Notes under the pieces: generated by a model | What the model saw: the letters and a program-made list of their open reading frames with translations, nothing else | The model's database searches: none | Told to the model about the DNA's origin: nothing | From: Jeotgalibacillus aurantiacus | GTDB lineage: Bacteria; Bacillota; Bacilli; Bacillales; Jeotgalibacillaceae | DNA length: 64,000 bases | NCBI RefSeq assembly: GCF_020595125.1 | Contig: NZ_JACNMS010000002.1 | Location: forward strand, 372,001 to 436,000 | Direction: 5' to 3' | Position numbers and translations under genes: made by a program | Shown: positions 7,738 to 15,549 of the stretch, piece after piece | How the letters are laid out: the number at the start of each line of letters is the position of its first letter | Numbering within the stretch: position 1 is the stretch's first letter

Positions 7738-9192
7738 TTAACCCTTTACTGCATTCATTAATAAATGGCCAATATGAATAAGCCAATGTTCGTTACCTTT
7801 AGGTGCCATGATCTGAACCCCTATTGGCATTCCATTTGACGCCTGGTGGATCGGAAGACTGATGGCGGGCTGACCCGTTAAATTTGCCAGCTGCGTATAA
7901 GGCGTATACGTTAAGCTCGGCTCAAACATTTCATAGATCAGGTGCTGCTGTACTGCTGAAGATAATGAACCGATTTGCTTCAACCGCTCTGTCATTTCCT
8001 CCGAATGCTTCAGCCCGCCAATTTTCGGGGCAATATGTGCAGCTGCAGGTGTAACATACAAGTCGTATTTTTCATGAAATTGATGTATGACGGCTGAAGC
8101 CTGATCCCACGCAGCCAGACTCCGGCTGAACTCACCTGCTGAAAGCTTTAACCCGGCCTGTGACAGCGCCCATGATTCAATTTCCATATCTTCATGTGTA
8201 AGGTTTCTTCCAAAAGCTTGCTCTAAATTATGTATAAGTGAGGCCATTTCTCCTGAATTCATTAAATAGTACTGTTCAATCAGCTGTTTCCCATCAATTT
8301 GAGGCACAGCTTCCTCGCACTCAAATCCCGCTTCTTCAAGCAGCTTAACCGTTTTATAAACGGCTTTTCTTGCTTCTTCACTCACGGGCGTTCCAACAGG
8401 AGAATCCGTTGAGAAGGCTACTCTGTATTTTCTATTCACATTCATTGCATTTAAATATCCGGACTCATAAAGCGGAATATGAAATGCAGCTTCCTTTTGA
8501 AAAACCTGCATACTGTCAAGCAGCTGAGCGGTGTCTCTGATTGATTTGGTCAAAAAGAAATCAATGGCTGCCCCCTGCCACTGCCTGCCGGTTCCCGGTC
8601 CAACAGGAACCCTGCCTCTTGAAGGTTTTAGACCAATCAGCCCGGTAAAGGAAGCTGGAATTCTGATTGAACCACCACCATCACTTGCTCCGGCAACCGG
8701 CACCATTCCGCTGGCAAGCGCTGCTGCTGCACCGCCGCTGGATCCACCCGGAGAGTATTCATGGTTCAGTGGATTTTTCGATGCTCCGTGTAATACCGGC
8801 TCTGTGATATTTTTCAACCCGAATTCAGGTGCATTTGTGTGCCCGAGAATGATAAATCCCGCATCTTTCAACCTTCTTACAAAATGGCTTGTATGCGCTG
8901 CTTTATTTTGAGCAAGGAGTTTCGATCCGGCAGTTGCAGGTGACCCTTTTACATATTGAGACATATCCTTTAACAGGATAGGCACCCCGCCAAATGGAGC
9001 GGTCACATCAGCGTTTTCCGCTTCGATCCTTGCCTGCTCTATCCTGAGGTGGGTGACTGCATTTACAAAAGTGTTTTCTTTCAGAATTACTTCGTATGCT
9101 GTTTCCGTCAATTCACGTGGTGATACCTGATTTCCCTTTACAAGTGCGGCTAATCCAGTTGCATCAAAGTTCTTAAATTCTTCCGGCTTCAT
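7738..9192 (-). CDS. Amidase-signature-family hydrolase
   Basis: Amide-bond hydrolase of the amidase signature family, substrate unknown. The Ser-cisSer-Lys triad is in place: Lys75 (PILLKDM), Ser151 in SPGGSSGGAAAA and Ser175 in DGGGSIRIPA. The 484-residue product from ATG 9192 has an AGGAGG Shine-Dalgarno; the longer open frame upstream overlaps the nuclease gene and is not part of it. No signal peptide, so cytoplasmic. It is last of a four-gene operon with 12-13 base gaps (MarR regulator, transglycosylase, nuclease, amidase). It is not GatA: there is no gatB or gatC beside it. Confidence 0.9.
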   Translation of the reverse strand: MKPEEFKNFDATGLAALVKGNQVSPRELTETAYEVILKENTFVNAVTHLRIEQARIEAENADVTAPFGGVPILLKDMSQYVKGSPATAGSKLLAQNKAAHTSHFVRRLKDAGFIILGHTNAPEFGLKNITEPVLHGASKNPLNHEYSPGGSSGGAAAALASGMVPVAGASDGGGSIRIPASFTGLIGLKPSRGRVPVGPGTGRQWQGAAIDFFLTKSIRDTAQLLDSMQVFQKEAAFHIPLYESGYLNAMNVNRKYRVAFSTDSPVGTPVSEEARKAVYKTVKLLEEAGFECEEAVPQIDGKQLIEQYYLMNSGEMASLIHNLEQAFGRNLTHEDMEIESWALSQAGLKLSAGEFSRSLAAWDQASAVIHQFHEKYDLYVTPAAAHIAPKIGGLKHSEEMTERLKQIGSLSSAVQQHLIYEMFEPSLTYTPYTQLANLTGQPAISLPIHQASNGMPIGVQIMAPKGNEHWLIHIGHLLMNAVKG

Positions 9193-9205
9193 TTTGTTCA
9201 GCCTC

Positions 9206-9844
9206 CTATTTTGGCGCCCTAAAACCTGCTTGTTCTGCCTCTTTTTCTGAACAGAACCAGACTTCAGGTATTGTCTGCTCATAGTAAGCAGATTCAGGCG
9301 TATGATAAATTTGATCTCCCTGCGAATTAATATTTCCTTTGATCTCACACCCATTACTTTCAAGCGGACGATCTTCTGCACTTTGATAATCTTCAATAGA
9401 CCATATACCAACGCCCTCAGACTTCGCTTTTTCTTCGATTGCCCGGAATTCATCCACATATCTGGTGTTTGGGGGATAAACCGCTATTCTGGCAAGGCCT
9501 TCTTCCAGAAGCTTTTTATTAAACATTTCATCATCGTGCCAGACATAAGCTAGTAAACGCCCATAACGGTCTCTTTCAGACACATCAAGTTCCAGTTCAA
9601 CCCGCTCACCTTCAAGTCGTGAAGTAAATTCAGAAGCTTCGGGTCCATACGGCTGGACGCCAAGTGAAGGATGTTTTGTTTCAGGTGTATCAATCAGCAG
9701 TAGACGGATTCTCTCTTCAGAACCGTCATCGAACTGCACATCGAGGGTGTCCCCATCTACGACATATGTTACTTCTCCTGATAATGATTCTTCACTGCAC
9801 GATGATAAAAGCACCCCAGCTGTCAATATCCAACACTTTTTCAT
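9206..9844 (-). CDS. Thermonuclease-like (SNase) lipoprotein
   Basis: Calcium-dependent staphylococcal-nuclease-fold endonuclease, probably tethered outside the cell. The first 16 residues form a lipoprotein signal ending in LLSSC. The SNase domain (about residues 22-150) holds the catalytic set: [19 protein letters not shown] (Arg, Asp, Glu) and [11 protein letters not shown] (second Arg). A C-terminal extension with two cysteines (NGCEIKGNI and [11 protein letters not shown]) resembles the tail domain often found after bacterial SNases. AAAGGAGAA precedes the ATG. Located between the transglycosylase and amidase genes of one operon. Confidence 0.92.
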   Translation of the reverse strand: MKKCWILTAGVLLSSCSEESLSGEVTYVVDGDTLDVQFDDGSEERIRLLLIDTPETKHPSLGVQPYGPEASEFTSRLEGERVELELDVSERDRYGRLLAYVWHDDEMFNKKLLEEGLARIAVYPPNTRYVDEFRAIEEKAKSEGVGIWSIEDYQSAEDRPLESNGCEIKGNINSQGDQIYHTPESAYYEQTIPEVWFCSEKEAEQAGFRAPK

Positions 9845-9856
9845 CGATTCTCCTTT

Positions 9857-10525
9857 TTATGGATGTTTTTGTTTGTAATCCTCATAAAACCCGAGGACAT
9901 CTTTTACATACTGGTCACTCCTGTTATATAAAAAGATGGCTCTTTCCAGTTCCCCGTCTGCAGCGCCGTTTTGGGACAAATAATTCGCAGCGCTGAATAC
10001 AGCATCTTCAAGATTATAAGGGTCTGCAACGCCATCCCCATCCGCATCCACACCGTAGCCGCCGTAGTAACCGATTGCTTCAGGATCTGTCAGTTCCTCA
10101 ACAGGTATATCTCCTTCTCCGAGTCCTTCACAGCTCGGATGAGTCCACCCGATAAATGTACAAGGCATAAATTGCATATGCCCCTCAGCGCCAACCGGGG
10201 AAACGAGTGTCTCCATGGATGAAAAGCGTGTTTCGACACGGTGGTGTGCAGCAAGCAATCTCCAGTCCACTCCATAGGTTTCTTCTGCTCTTTTATATAT
10301 CGGTATGTTTTCTTCGGGTATTTTCAGTTCCACAGGAGCCCCGCTCTGCTCAAGCATATCAAGTGTTTTACCTTTATATTCATCGTTGCTGAAAATCATA
10401 AAGACCGCTGTAAAAAAGATCACGACGGATCCTGAAAGGAATGTCAGTGCTATTTTACGCCTTCTGGTCTTTTTCTTCTTAGATGTCTTAGCCATACTGA
10501 CAACCTCTGCTTTCTTCAATCTCAT
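9857..10525 (-). CDS. Membrane-anchored lytic transglycosylase (SLT/MltB-like)
   Basis: Likely cleaves peptidoglycan glycan strands. A lysine/arginine-rich N-terminus (KTSKKKKTRRRK) is followed by one membrane span (about residues 26-46) and an extracellular catalytic domain. The catalytic glutamate should be in AAHHRVETRFSS; the following SPVGAEGHMQFMPCTF and the DADGDGVADPYNLEDAVFSAANYL segment are hallmarks of MltB/SLT_2-type enzymes. ATG at 10525 has an AAAGG upstream; a second ATG ten codons later is also possible. Operon partner of the nuclease, amidase and MarR regulator. Confidence 0.85.
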   Translation of the reverse strand: MRLKKAEVVSMAKTSKKKKTRRRKIALTFLSGSVVIFFTAVFMIFSNDEYKGKTLDMLEQSGAPVELKIPEENIPIYKRAEETYGVDWRLLAAHHRVETRFSSMETLVSPVGAEGHMQFMPCTFIGWTHPSCEGLGEGDIPVEELTDPEAIGYYGGYGVDADGDGVADPYNLEDAVFSAANYLSQNGAADGELERAIFLYNRSDQYVKDVLGFYEDYKQKHP

Positions 10526-10538
10526 ACATTACCTTTAT

Positions 10539-11027
10539 CTATTGTAACGAATCCTTAGACGGCTGAACAGGAATTGCCTGTCTGGACGTATTCTTTTTTT
10601 CACGGATGATTCCGTTCAGCTTCCTTAATGAACGCACCATCTGTTCAATTTCCGGCTGTGAAATATGTATATAGTAATCATTCACCATCTTCTCATGAAA
10701 GTCTTTAATTCTACGGGCAAACATTCTTCCTTTAGGGCCAAGATAAATGATCGTCTCCCTTTTATTCTCAGGGTTCTGCTCCCTCTCTATAAATCTATCT
10801 TTTTCAAGTCTGGCAACAACCTGGCTGACTGCACTTTTTGAAACGCCGAATTCCCTTGCAATCTCAATGGCAGTGACAGGACCCTTTTCGATACAAAACA
10901 ATAAGTATGTCTCTGATTGAGGTGTAAGGTCAAATTGATTCAGCGTTTTTAAATCATCCGTTAATAAATGACTCATTTCGTCAAAGGATGCAAGCAGTTC
11001 TTTGACTGATGTTTCAAGAGATTTCAT
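10539..11027 (-). CDS. MarR-family transcriptional regulator
   Basis: Winged-helix DNA-binding dimer, 162 residues. The helix-turn-helix is GPVTAIEIAREFGVSKSAVSQ (about residues 52-72, shown here in parts: VSKSAVSQVVARLEKDRFI is the recognition helix and wing entry). The ATG at 11027 is chosen because GAGGTGG lies 8 bases before it; the earlier GTG is inside that Shine-Dalgarno. It heads an operon with a lytic transglycosylase, nuclease lipoprotein and amidase, and a 27-bp palindrome lies 24 bases upstream, so autoregulation of the whole operon is likely. Ligand unknown. Confidence 0.9.
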   Translation of the reverse strand: MKSLETSVKELLASFDEMSHLLTDDLKTLNQFDLTPQSETYLLFCIEKGPVTAIEIAREFGVSKSAVSQVVARLEKDRFIEREQNPENKRETIIYLGPKGRMFARRIKDFHEKMVNDYYIHISQPEIEQMVRSLRKLNGIIREKKNTSRQAIPVQPSKDSLQ

Positions 11028-11050
11028 GATACCAGCCACCTCTCTTGCTT

Positions 11051-11077
11051 ATAGTTAAGTTTACTTAACTTAACTAT
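11051..11077. promoter_or_regulatory. Palindromic operator of the MarR-family operon
   Basis: Two perfect 11-base arms (ATAGTTAAGTT, 11051-11061, and its complement, 11067-11077) separated by 5 bases. This is the size and symmetry of MarR-family operators. On the minus strand a possible promoter TTGTCG-N16-TAAACT runs into the palindrome, so binding would block initiation. Confidence 0.65.
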
Positions 11078-11171
11078 ATCGACAAATCCTTTCCTAATCA
11101 AACAAAATTCTGATCCATCTCATAAAATGTGCTGCTTTTCTGTTAACTCGCTTAGTCATTTACGTTAATAA

Positions 11172-11205
11172 AAAAAGCCTCAATCACGCACGATTGAGGC
11201 TTTTT
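11172..11205. terminator. Terminator downstream of the BCCT transporter
   Basis: A 14-bp stem (AAAAAGCCTCAATC and complement) with a 6-base loop, directly after the transporter stop on the minus strand and flanked by A and T runs. Confidence 0.85.
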
Positions 11206-11213
11206 AGATCTTT

Positions 11214-12761
11214 TTATTTTGAGACAGATTCAGCATCTGTTTTTACTGGAATAGCTTTTTTAGCTTTCGGTTTTATCATCAACCCAAGCTCTTTTCTTTC
11301 TTTATTCAACGCTTTATAGGTTGAAATCATCATGAGTATCATGACAAATGAGAATGGTAATGCTGCAACAATCAGCGCATTTTGCAGCGCCTGCAATCCA
11401 CCTGAGAATAGTAGAATAACCGCAACTGAAGACTGTGCAAGCCCCCACGTAAGCTTTACTGTGTTTGGCGGATTAAGAGAACCGTATGTCGTTTGCATCC
11501 CAAGCACAAATGTAGCTGAGTCTGCAGATGTGATAAAGAACGTGCTGATAAGCAGTACAGCGATCACTGAAAGAATGGCTCCAAACTGATATTCATTAAA
11601 TACAGCAAACAGCACTTCCTCTGTTAATAATCCTGTTAAGTCTGTTCCATTCTGCTGAACATTAATGGCACTCGTTCCGAATACCGCAAACCATAAAAAG
11701 CTGACTAACGACGGCAGTACAAGGACACCTGCCATAAATTCACGGATCGTTCTGCCACGTGATACACGGGCAATAAAAATACCGACAAATGGTGACCAGG
11801 AAATCCACCATGCCCAATAAAAAATGGTCCAGGCATTAATCCAGTCACGATTCCCTCCATCAAGCGGAGCTGATCTGAAGCTCATCTCCAGCAGGTTCTG
11901 AGCATATAGACCAAGTGAATTAGTAAATAGGTTTAAAATCAGCAATGTTGGTCCTATTACAAGCATAATGACTAAAAGTGCAACTGCCAAAATCATGTTT
12001 GTGTTAGATAAATAACGGATTCCTTTACTTAAGCCGGACCAGGCTGAAATCATAAATAACACCGTTACGACTGCAATAATCACTAATTGAACCCCAAAGC
12101 TGTTATCAATGCCGGTAAGATAGGATAGACCACCGTTGATCTGGATCGCACCGAAACCGAGTGTTGTTGCTACACCCACGACTGTTGCAAATACAGCGAG
12201 TACGTCAACAACAACTCCCCATCCTCCCCGCATTCTTTCACCGAATAGCGGAACCAATGTAGCTGAGATTAAGCCGGGTTCATTTTTACGGAATTTAAAA
12301 TAAGCAAGGGCTAACGCAACAACCGCATAAATGGCCCATGCATGAAGACCCCAATGGAAGAAAGTATATTGCATAGAATCGCGGAGCGCCTGGTCACTGC
12401 CTGCTTCTGCAAGTGGAGGATCACTAGCAAAATGCAGCATTGGCTCTGCTGCACCCCAGAATACAAGTCCAATTCCCATTCCGGCGCTGAACAGCATAGC
12501 AAACCATGTGCTGGTAGAATACTCCGGACGTTCATCCGGTTTTCCAAGACGAATCTGTCCAATCGGAGTAATTGCTAAAACAATACAGAAAATAACCATC
12601 ACGGTTACAATAATTAAGTAATACCAGCCGAATGTTGATGAAACAAAGGCCTGCGCATTGGCGGTTGCTTCTTCAAAGCTTCCTGGTGCAGCAATGGCAT
12701 AAATTACTGCAGCCAATACGATCGCAAGTGTAATCCAAAACACACTGGATATTTTTTTCAT
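11214..12761 (-). CDS. BCCT-family osmolyte transporter (OpuD/BetP type)
   Basis: Sodium- or proton-driven uptake of a quaternary ammonium solute, most likely glycine betaine. The 515-residue product has about twelve hydrophobic segments and the BCCT signature with clustered tryptophans ([20 protein letters not shown]) followed by SRGRTIREF. The ATG at 12761 has GGAG seven bases upstream; a TTG two codons earlier is too close to it. The C-terminal tail is lysine-rich (about residues 490-515), as in osmosensing family members. A candidate sigma-B promoter lies at 12804-12828. Substrate is inferred from family only. Confidence 0.93.
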   Translation of the reverse strand: MKKISSVFWITLAIVLAAVIYAIAAPGSFEEATANAQAFVSSTFGWYYLIIVTVMVIFCIVLAITPIGQIRLGKPDERPEYSTSTWFAMLFSAGMGIGLVFWGAAEPMLHFASDPPLAEAGSDQALRDSMQYTFFHWGLHAWAIYAVVALALAYFKFRKNEPGLISATLVPLFGERMRGGWGVVVDVLAVFATVVGVATTLGFGAIQINGGLSYLTGIDNSFGVQLVIIAVVTVLFMISAWSGLSKGIRYLSNTNMILAVALLVIMLVIGPTLLILNLFTNSLGLYAQNLLEMSFRSAPLDGGNRDWINAWTIFYWAWWISWSPFVGIFIARVSRGRTIREFMAGVLVLPSLVSFLWFAVFGTSAINVQQNGTDLTGLLTEEVLFAVFNEYQFGAILSVIAVLLISTFFITSADSATFVLGMQTTYGSLNPPNTVKLTWGLAQSSVAVILLFSGGLQALQNALIVAALPFSFVMILMMISTYKALNKERKELGLMIKPKAKKAIPVKTDAESVSK

Positions 12762-12803
12762 TTTCAATCTCCTTTCTTATTTTGTATGAAGGACTATAGA
12801 TGT

Positions 12804-12828
12804 ATACCCAAATCCCCGGTAAAAAAAC
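12804..12828 (-). promoter_or_regulatory. Candidate sigma-B promoter of the BCCT transporter
   Basis: On the minus strand GTTTTT (12828-12823), 13 bases, then GGGTAT (12809-12804). The -10 fits GGGWAW exactly, the -35 keeps GTTT. It would give a leader of about 35 bases. Same spacing as the candidate before the OpuC-type importer. Confidence 0.35.
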
Positions 12829-12919
12829 ACGTTTATTACGGTAACATACGGTTTTTACTGATTGCAAGTAATATTTGTAACCTTATATAGGTAATTAATC
12901 TTATATATGGAATTAAAAA

Positions 12920-12945
12920 GAGATCTGATAATGGAATCAGATCTC
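12920..12945 (-). terminator. Terminator of the sco operon
   Basis: A 10-bp stem (GAGATCTGAT and complement) with 6-base loop, followed by TTTTT on the minus strand, after the stop of the acidic membrane protein gene. Confidence 0.75.
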
Positions 12946-12968
12946 ACTTTACTTCAATCATTATAAAT

Positions 12969-13385
12969 TTATTCATTGTCATCTTCTACATTAGAAGTCT
13001 CCATATTTACTGCTGGTTGCTCGGGGATCTGAGGCTCTAACGGTTGGGTAATCGACTCTTCCTTTTCCTCACTTTCGTAAACCTCATTCACTTTCGTCTC
13101 TTCATCAACGTTTTGACGCACCGGCACATCTGACTTTGTGTCAGTTTGCTCAGGTTTTTCGTCTGTATTAACGGGGGTCTGCTGATCCTCGCCTCCGGAT
13201 TCTTCTGCAGGCTGTTCAGTTTCCTGGTTCGCTTCAAGTTCCAAAGCCTCTGCCGGCTCCTGTTCTGCTTCAGGAAGCTGATTTGTATGATCCTGTCCCG
13301 TCCATAAAATGAGAATCACACTGCATACGCTCGCAATGAGGGCTGTTGACATGAAAGACAGTAAAATCCATTCTTTTTTTATCAT
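12969..13385 (-). CDS. Acidic, low-complexity, membrane-anchored protein (138 aa)
   Basis: Family not recognised. One N-terminal membrane span (about residues 7-29) is followed by a roughly 105-residue tail dominated by Glu, Gln, Pro, Asp and Thr with almost no hydrophobic core, so the exposed part is probably disordered and strongly acidic. A GGGGTGG Shine-Dalgarno precedes the ATG. It ends the sco operon, 21 bases after the phospholipase D-like gene. It could be a cell-wall spacer or a metal- or protein-binding tail; nothing in the sequence decides this. Confidence 0.7.
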   Translation of the reverse strand: MIKKEWILLSFMSTALIASVCSVILILWTGQDHTNQLPEAEQEPAEALELEANQETEQPAEESGGEDQQTPVNTDEKPEQTDTKSDVPVRQNVDEETKVNEVYESEEKEESITQPLEPQIPEQPAVNMETSNVEDDNE

Positions 13386-13406
13386 CGTGCCACCCCGTGC
13401 GAAAAT

Positions 13407-14846
13407 TTAATAAGTAGTCAGTCCAAGCGCTTTTTGAACAGCATAAACTCCTCGCTGCCAGAAGGAAAGAACACCCTGGAATTCCTCTTCCGGAACCGTA
13501 TATTCAGCCCCTTCATTGTGCCATAGCTGATTAAAGTAAGTTTCAGTATCGGTCATGACATCACTTGATGACGGGCCTTTAATAATCATGTTATTCTCAA
13601 GATTATAATCCGTTAAATTTCTGGCCGTGAAATTGGCTGATCCTGAAATGATCGTGGACTCATTCCCGGACTTCAAGTAAATCATTTTAGGATGAAACTG
13701 CTCGATATCCACATTATACCACCTTATATTCAGTTGGTCATCCGTGTTTCCGAGCATTTCATGAATGACCGGACGGTTTGGCAGTCCCGTTTTTTTGTTT
13801 CCAAACGCTGTTTCATTCGGATCTAAAATAAGTGACACTTCAACATCTCTAAGTACAGCCTGTTCAAGCTTATTGACGATCTCCGGTTCGGCAAGATAAA
13901 ACATCGCCATCCATATTTCATCGCCAGGCTCTGTCTGCTCAATGGCAGAGAGAATGGCTTCATAGGTTTTCCCCTCTGTCACATATTTAACGGTTAATGG
14001 ACCTTCACTCTCCTGACTTCCTACATACTCCGGGAGCTGAATGTCAGGATCTGATAAATTGATAACTGCCTGTTCGGCATTAAGCATCTCCTGAATGATC
14101 GGCCCGCTGACTTCATAAGCAACATTGTTGTGAAAACCTGATTCGTTATGCGCATTTGCAGACAAGACCATACCGCTCTTTTCAGTTATGACCGCCTTAC
14201 GGTGATTCGCTTTAACATTACCGAGCATTAAGTAAGATCTTAGCGTCATTTCCGGTCCGCCCCTGACAAACGGGTTTGCAATCCAGCCTTCTCCGCCCTG
14301 ACCAAACCACCCTGGTCCCATCCGCCAGAAGGTTGAATATAGTGGCGTTGAATCTCTTAGCGGATCAAGATTTGTTATAACAACGTTGATGCCGGCTTCT
14401 TCTAAAGGCACAAGCCATTCCGCCTCATATGAACCATACCCAGTGTTCACAGGGTCTGTAATCACAGTTATGGGAAGGTCCGGGTTCTCCTCTTTCTTCA
14501 TGAGAAGCTGATCTCTCAGGTTACCTGCAAGATCCGGATATCCTTTGTCTTCGTTAACCCTTCCATCAATCATAAAGATATCAATGACAATAAACTCTTC
14601 TGCTTCCTCAATCACCTGTTCGACACGGTTAAATATCTCATGATCCAGCACTCTTTCACCGTTTTCTTCATAGGTCAGATCCCGAAAAAATTGTACATTT
14701 TCCGTCTGGTACTCTGAGCTCTCGTAAGAAATCCCCTCAGGGAGCGGCTTATACTGATGATATAATAGAACACTGATATAAATAACGAGCAGCGCACTAA
14801 TCGCAATCCAGCGTTTTTTTTTCCACCAAGATTGTTTATTTTTCAT
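13407..14846 (-). CDS. Phospholipase D-like protein with N-terminal membrane anchor
   Basis: Member of the phospholipase D superfamily (cardiolipin synthase, PLD and relatives). A lysine-rich start and one span (about residues 12-30) place the body outside the membrane. It carries two HKD half-sites: NHRKAVI...N with SANAHNESGFHNN (about residues 217-242) and FHPKMIYL with SGSANFTARNL (about residues 393-420); the first departs from strict HxKxxxxD by having Arg-Lys (HRK). Gaps of 22 and 21 bases join it to the sco and acidic-protein genes. It lacks the hydrophobic N-terminal pair of cardiolipin synthases, so substrate is open. Confidence 0.82.
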   Translation of the reverse strand: MKNKQSWWKKKRWIAISALLVIYISVLLYHQYKPLPEGISYESSEYQTENVQFFRDLTYEENGERVLDHEIFNRVEQVIEEAEEFIVIDIFMIDGRVNEDKGYPDLAGNLRDQLLMKKEENPDLPITVITDPVNTGYGSYEAEWLVPLEEAGINVVITNLDPLRDSTPLYSTFWRMGPGWFGQGGEGWIANPFVRGGPEMTLRSYLMLGNVKANHRKAVITEKSGMVLSANAHNESGFHNNVAYEVSGPIIQEMLNAEQAVINLSDPDIQLPEYVGSQESEGPLTVKYVTEGKTYEAILSAIEQTEPGDEIWMAMFYLAEPEIVNKLEQAVLRDVEVSLILDPNETAFGNKKTGLPNRPVIHEMLGNTDDQLNIRWYNVDIEQFHPKMIYLKSGNESTIISGSANFTARNLTDYNLENNMIIKGPSSSDVMTDTETYFNQLWHNEGAEYTVPEEEFQGVLSFWQRGVYAVQKALGLTTY

Positions 14847-14868
14847 CCTGAGCCCTGCTTTCCGGAGA

Positions 14869-15447
14869 TTAATTGGATGATACAGCTTTTAAATCTGACA
14901 CGATCTCATCTTCAGGTACATCACTCACTCCATCATAACTCTTAACGACATTTCCATCTTCATCAATTAAGTAAAAGCTTGTCGGGTGGGACATCTGATC
15001 GGTATTTGGATCATCAATTACCAGCCCCTGAAAGGATTCCAGTGCAAGGTTACTGATTTCTTCAAACTCATATCCGGTTAAGAAATCCCACTTTTCCTCA
15101 TTCATTTCGTATCTGGACATAAATGCTTTAAGCGTTTCCTGATCATCCCGTTCAGGGTCGACGCTGAATGACACGATGCGGTAATCCTCAATTCCCTCTT
15201 CTTCAATGGCTTCCTGGACACCAGCCATATTGTAAGTCATCGGCGGGCATACCGTATCACAGTTTGTAAAGATGAAATTTGCGATGACCGGAGTTCCTGC
15301 CAGATCTTCATTTGAAACCGTATCGCCGTTCTGATTCGTATATGAAAAGCTTCCAAGATCACGATCCATATTCGGCTGAAAGCTTTGCATGCAGCCGGAT
15401 AATAGAAAAATAGATAACAAAATGCCAATACCTGCTGTTTTTTTCAC
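14869..15447 (-). CDS. SCO1/SenC-family lipoprotein
   Basis: Copper chaperone or thiol-disulfide reductase for assembly of the CuA centre of cytochrome c oxidase, as BsSco (YpmQ) in B. subtilis. The lipoprotein signal ends in LLSGC (Cys19). The thioredoxin fold holds CDTVCPPM (CxxxC) and the third copper ligand His in MSHPTSFYLI near residue 152. Length 192 is normal. The start is GTG at 15447 with AAGGAAGAG upstream. It heads an operon with a phospholipase D-like protein and an acidic membrane protein; that company is unusual for Sco. Confidence 0.92.
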   Translation of the reverse strand: MKKTAGIGILLSIFLLSGCMQSFQPNMDRDLGSFSYTNQNGDTVSNEDLAGTPVIANFIFTNCDTVCPPMTYNMAGVQEAIEEEGIEDYRIVSFSVDPERDDQETLKAFMSRYEMNEEKWDFLTGYEFEEISNLALESFQGLVIDDPNTDQMSHPTSFYLIDEDGNVVKSYDGVSDVPEDEIVSDLKAVSSN

Positions 15448-15549
15448 GTAACTCTTCCTTTCCGAACATATTATTCGAAATTAATCGTACAAAAATGAAG
15501 AGTTATATACAATGTCTCTTACCATCTTATCATGTACATATTGTGACAG

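Noticed and set aside
8531-8911. 126-codon open frame on the plus strand opposite the amidase active-site region
   Set aside because: Composition reflects the reverse of glycine/alanine-rich amidase codons; no start signal.
9193-9459. N-terminal extension of the amidase frame overlapping the nuclease gene
   Set aside because: The ATG at 9192 has AGGAGG and gives the family-typical start; the extension is out-of-frame nuclease coding sequence.
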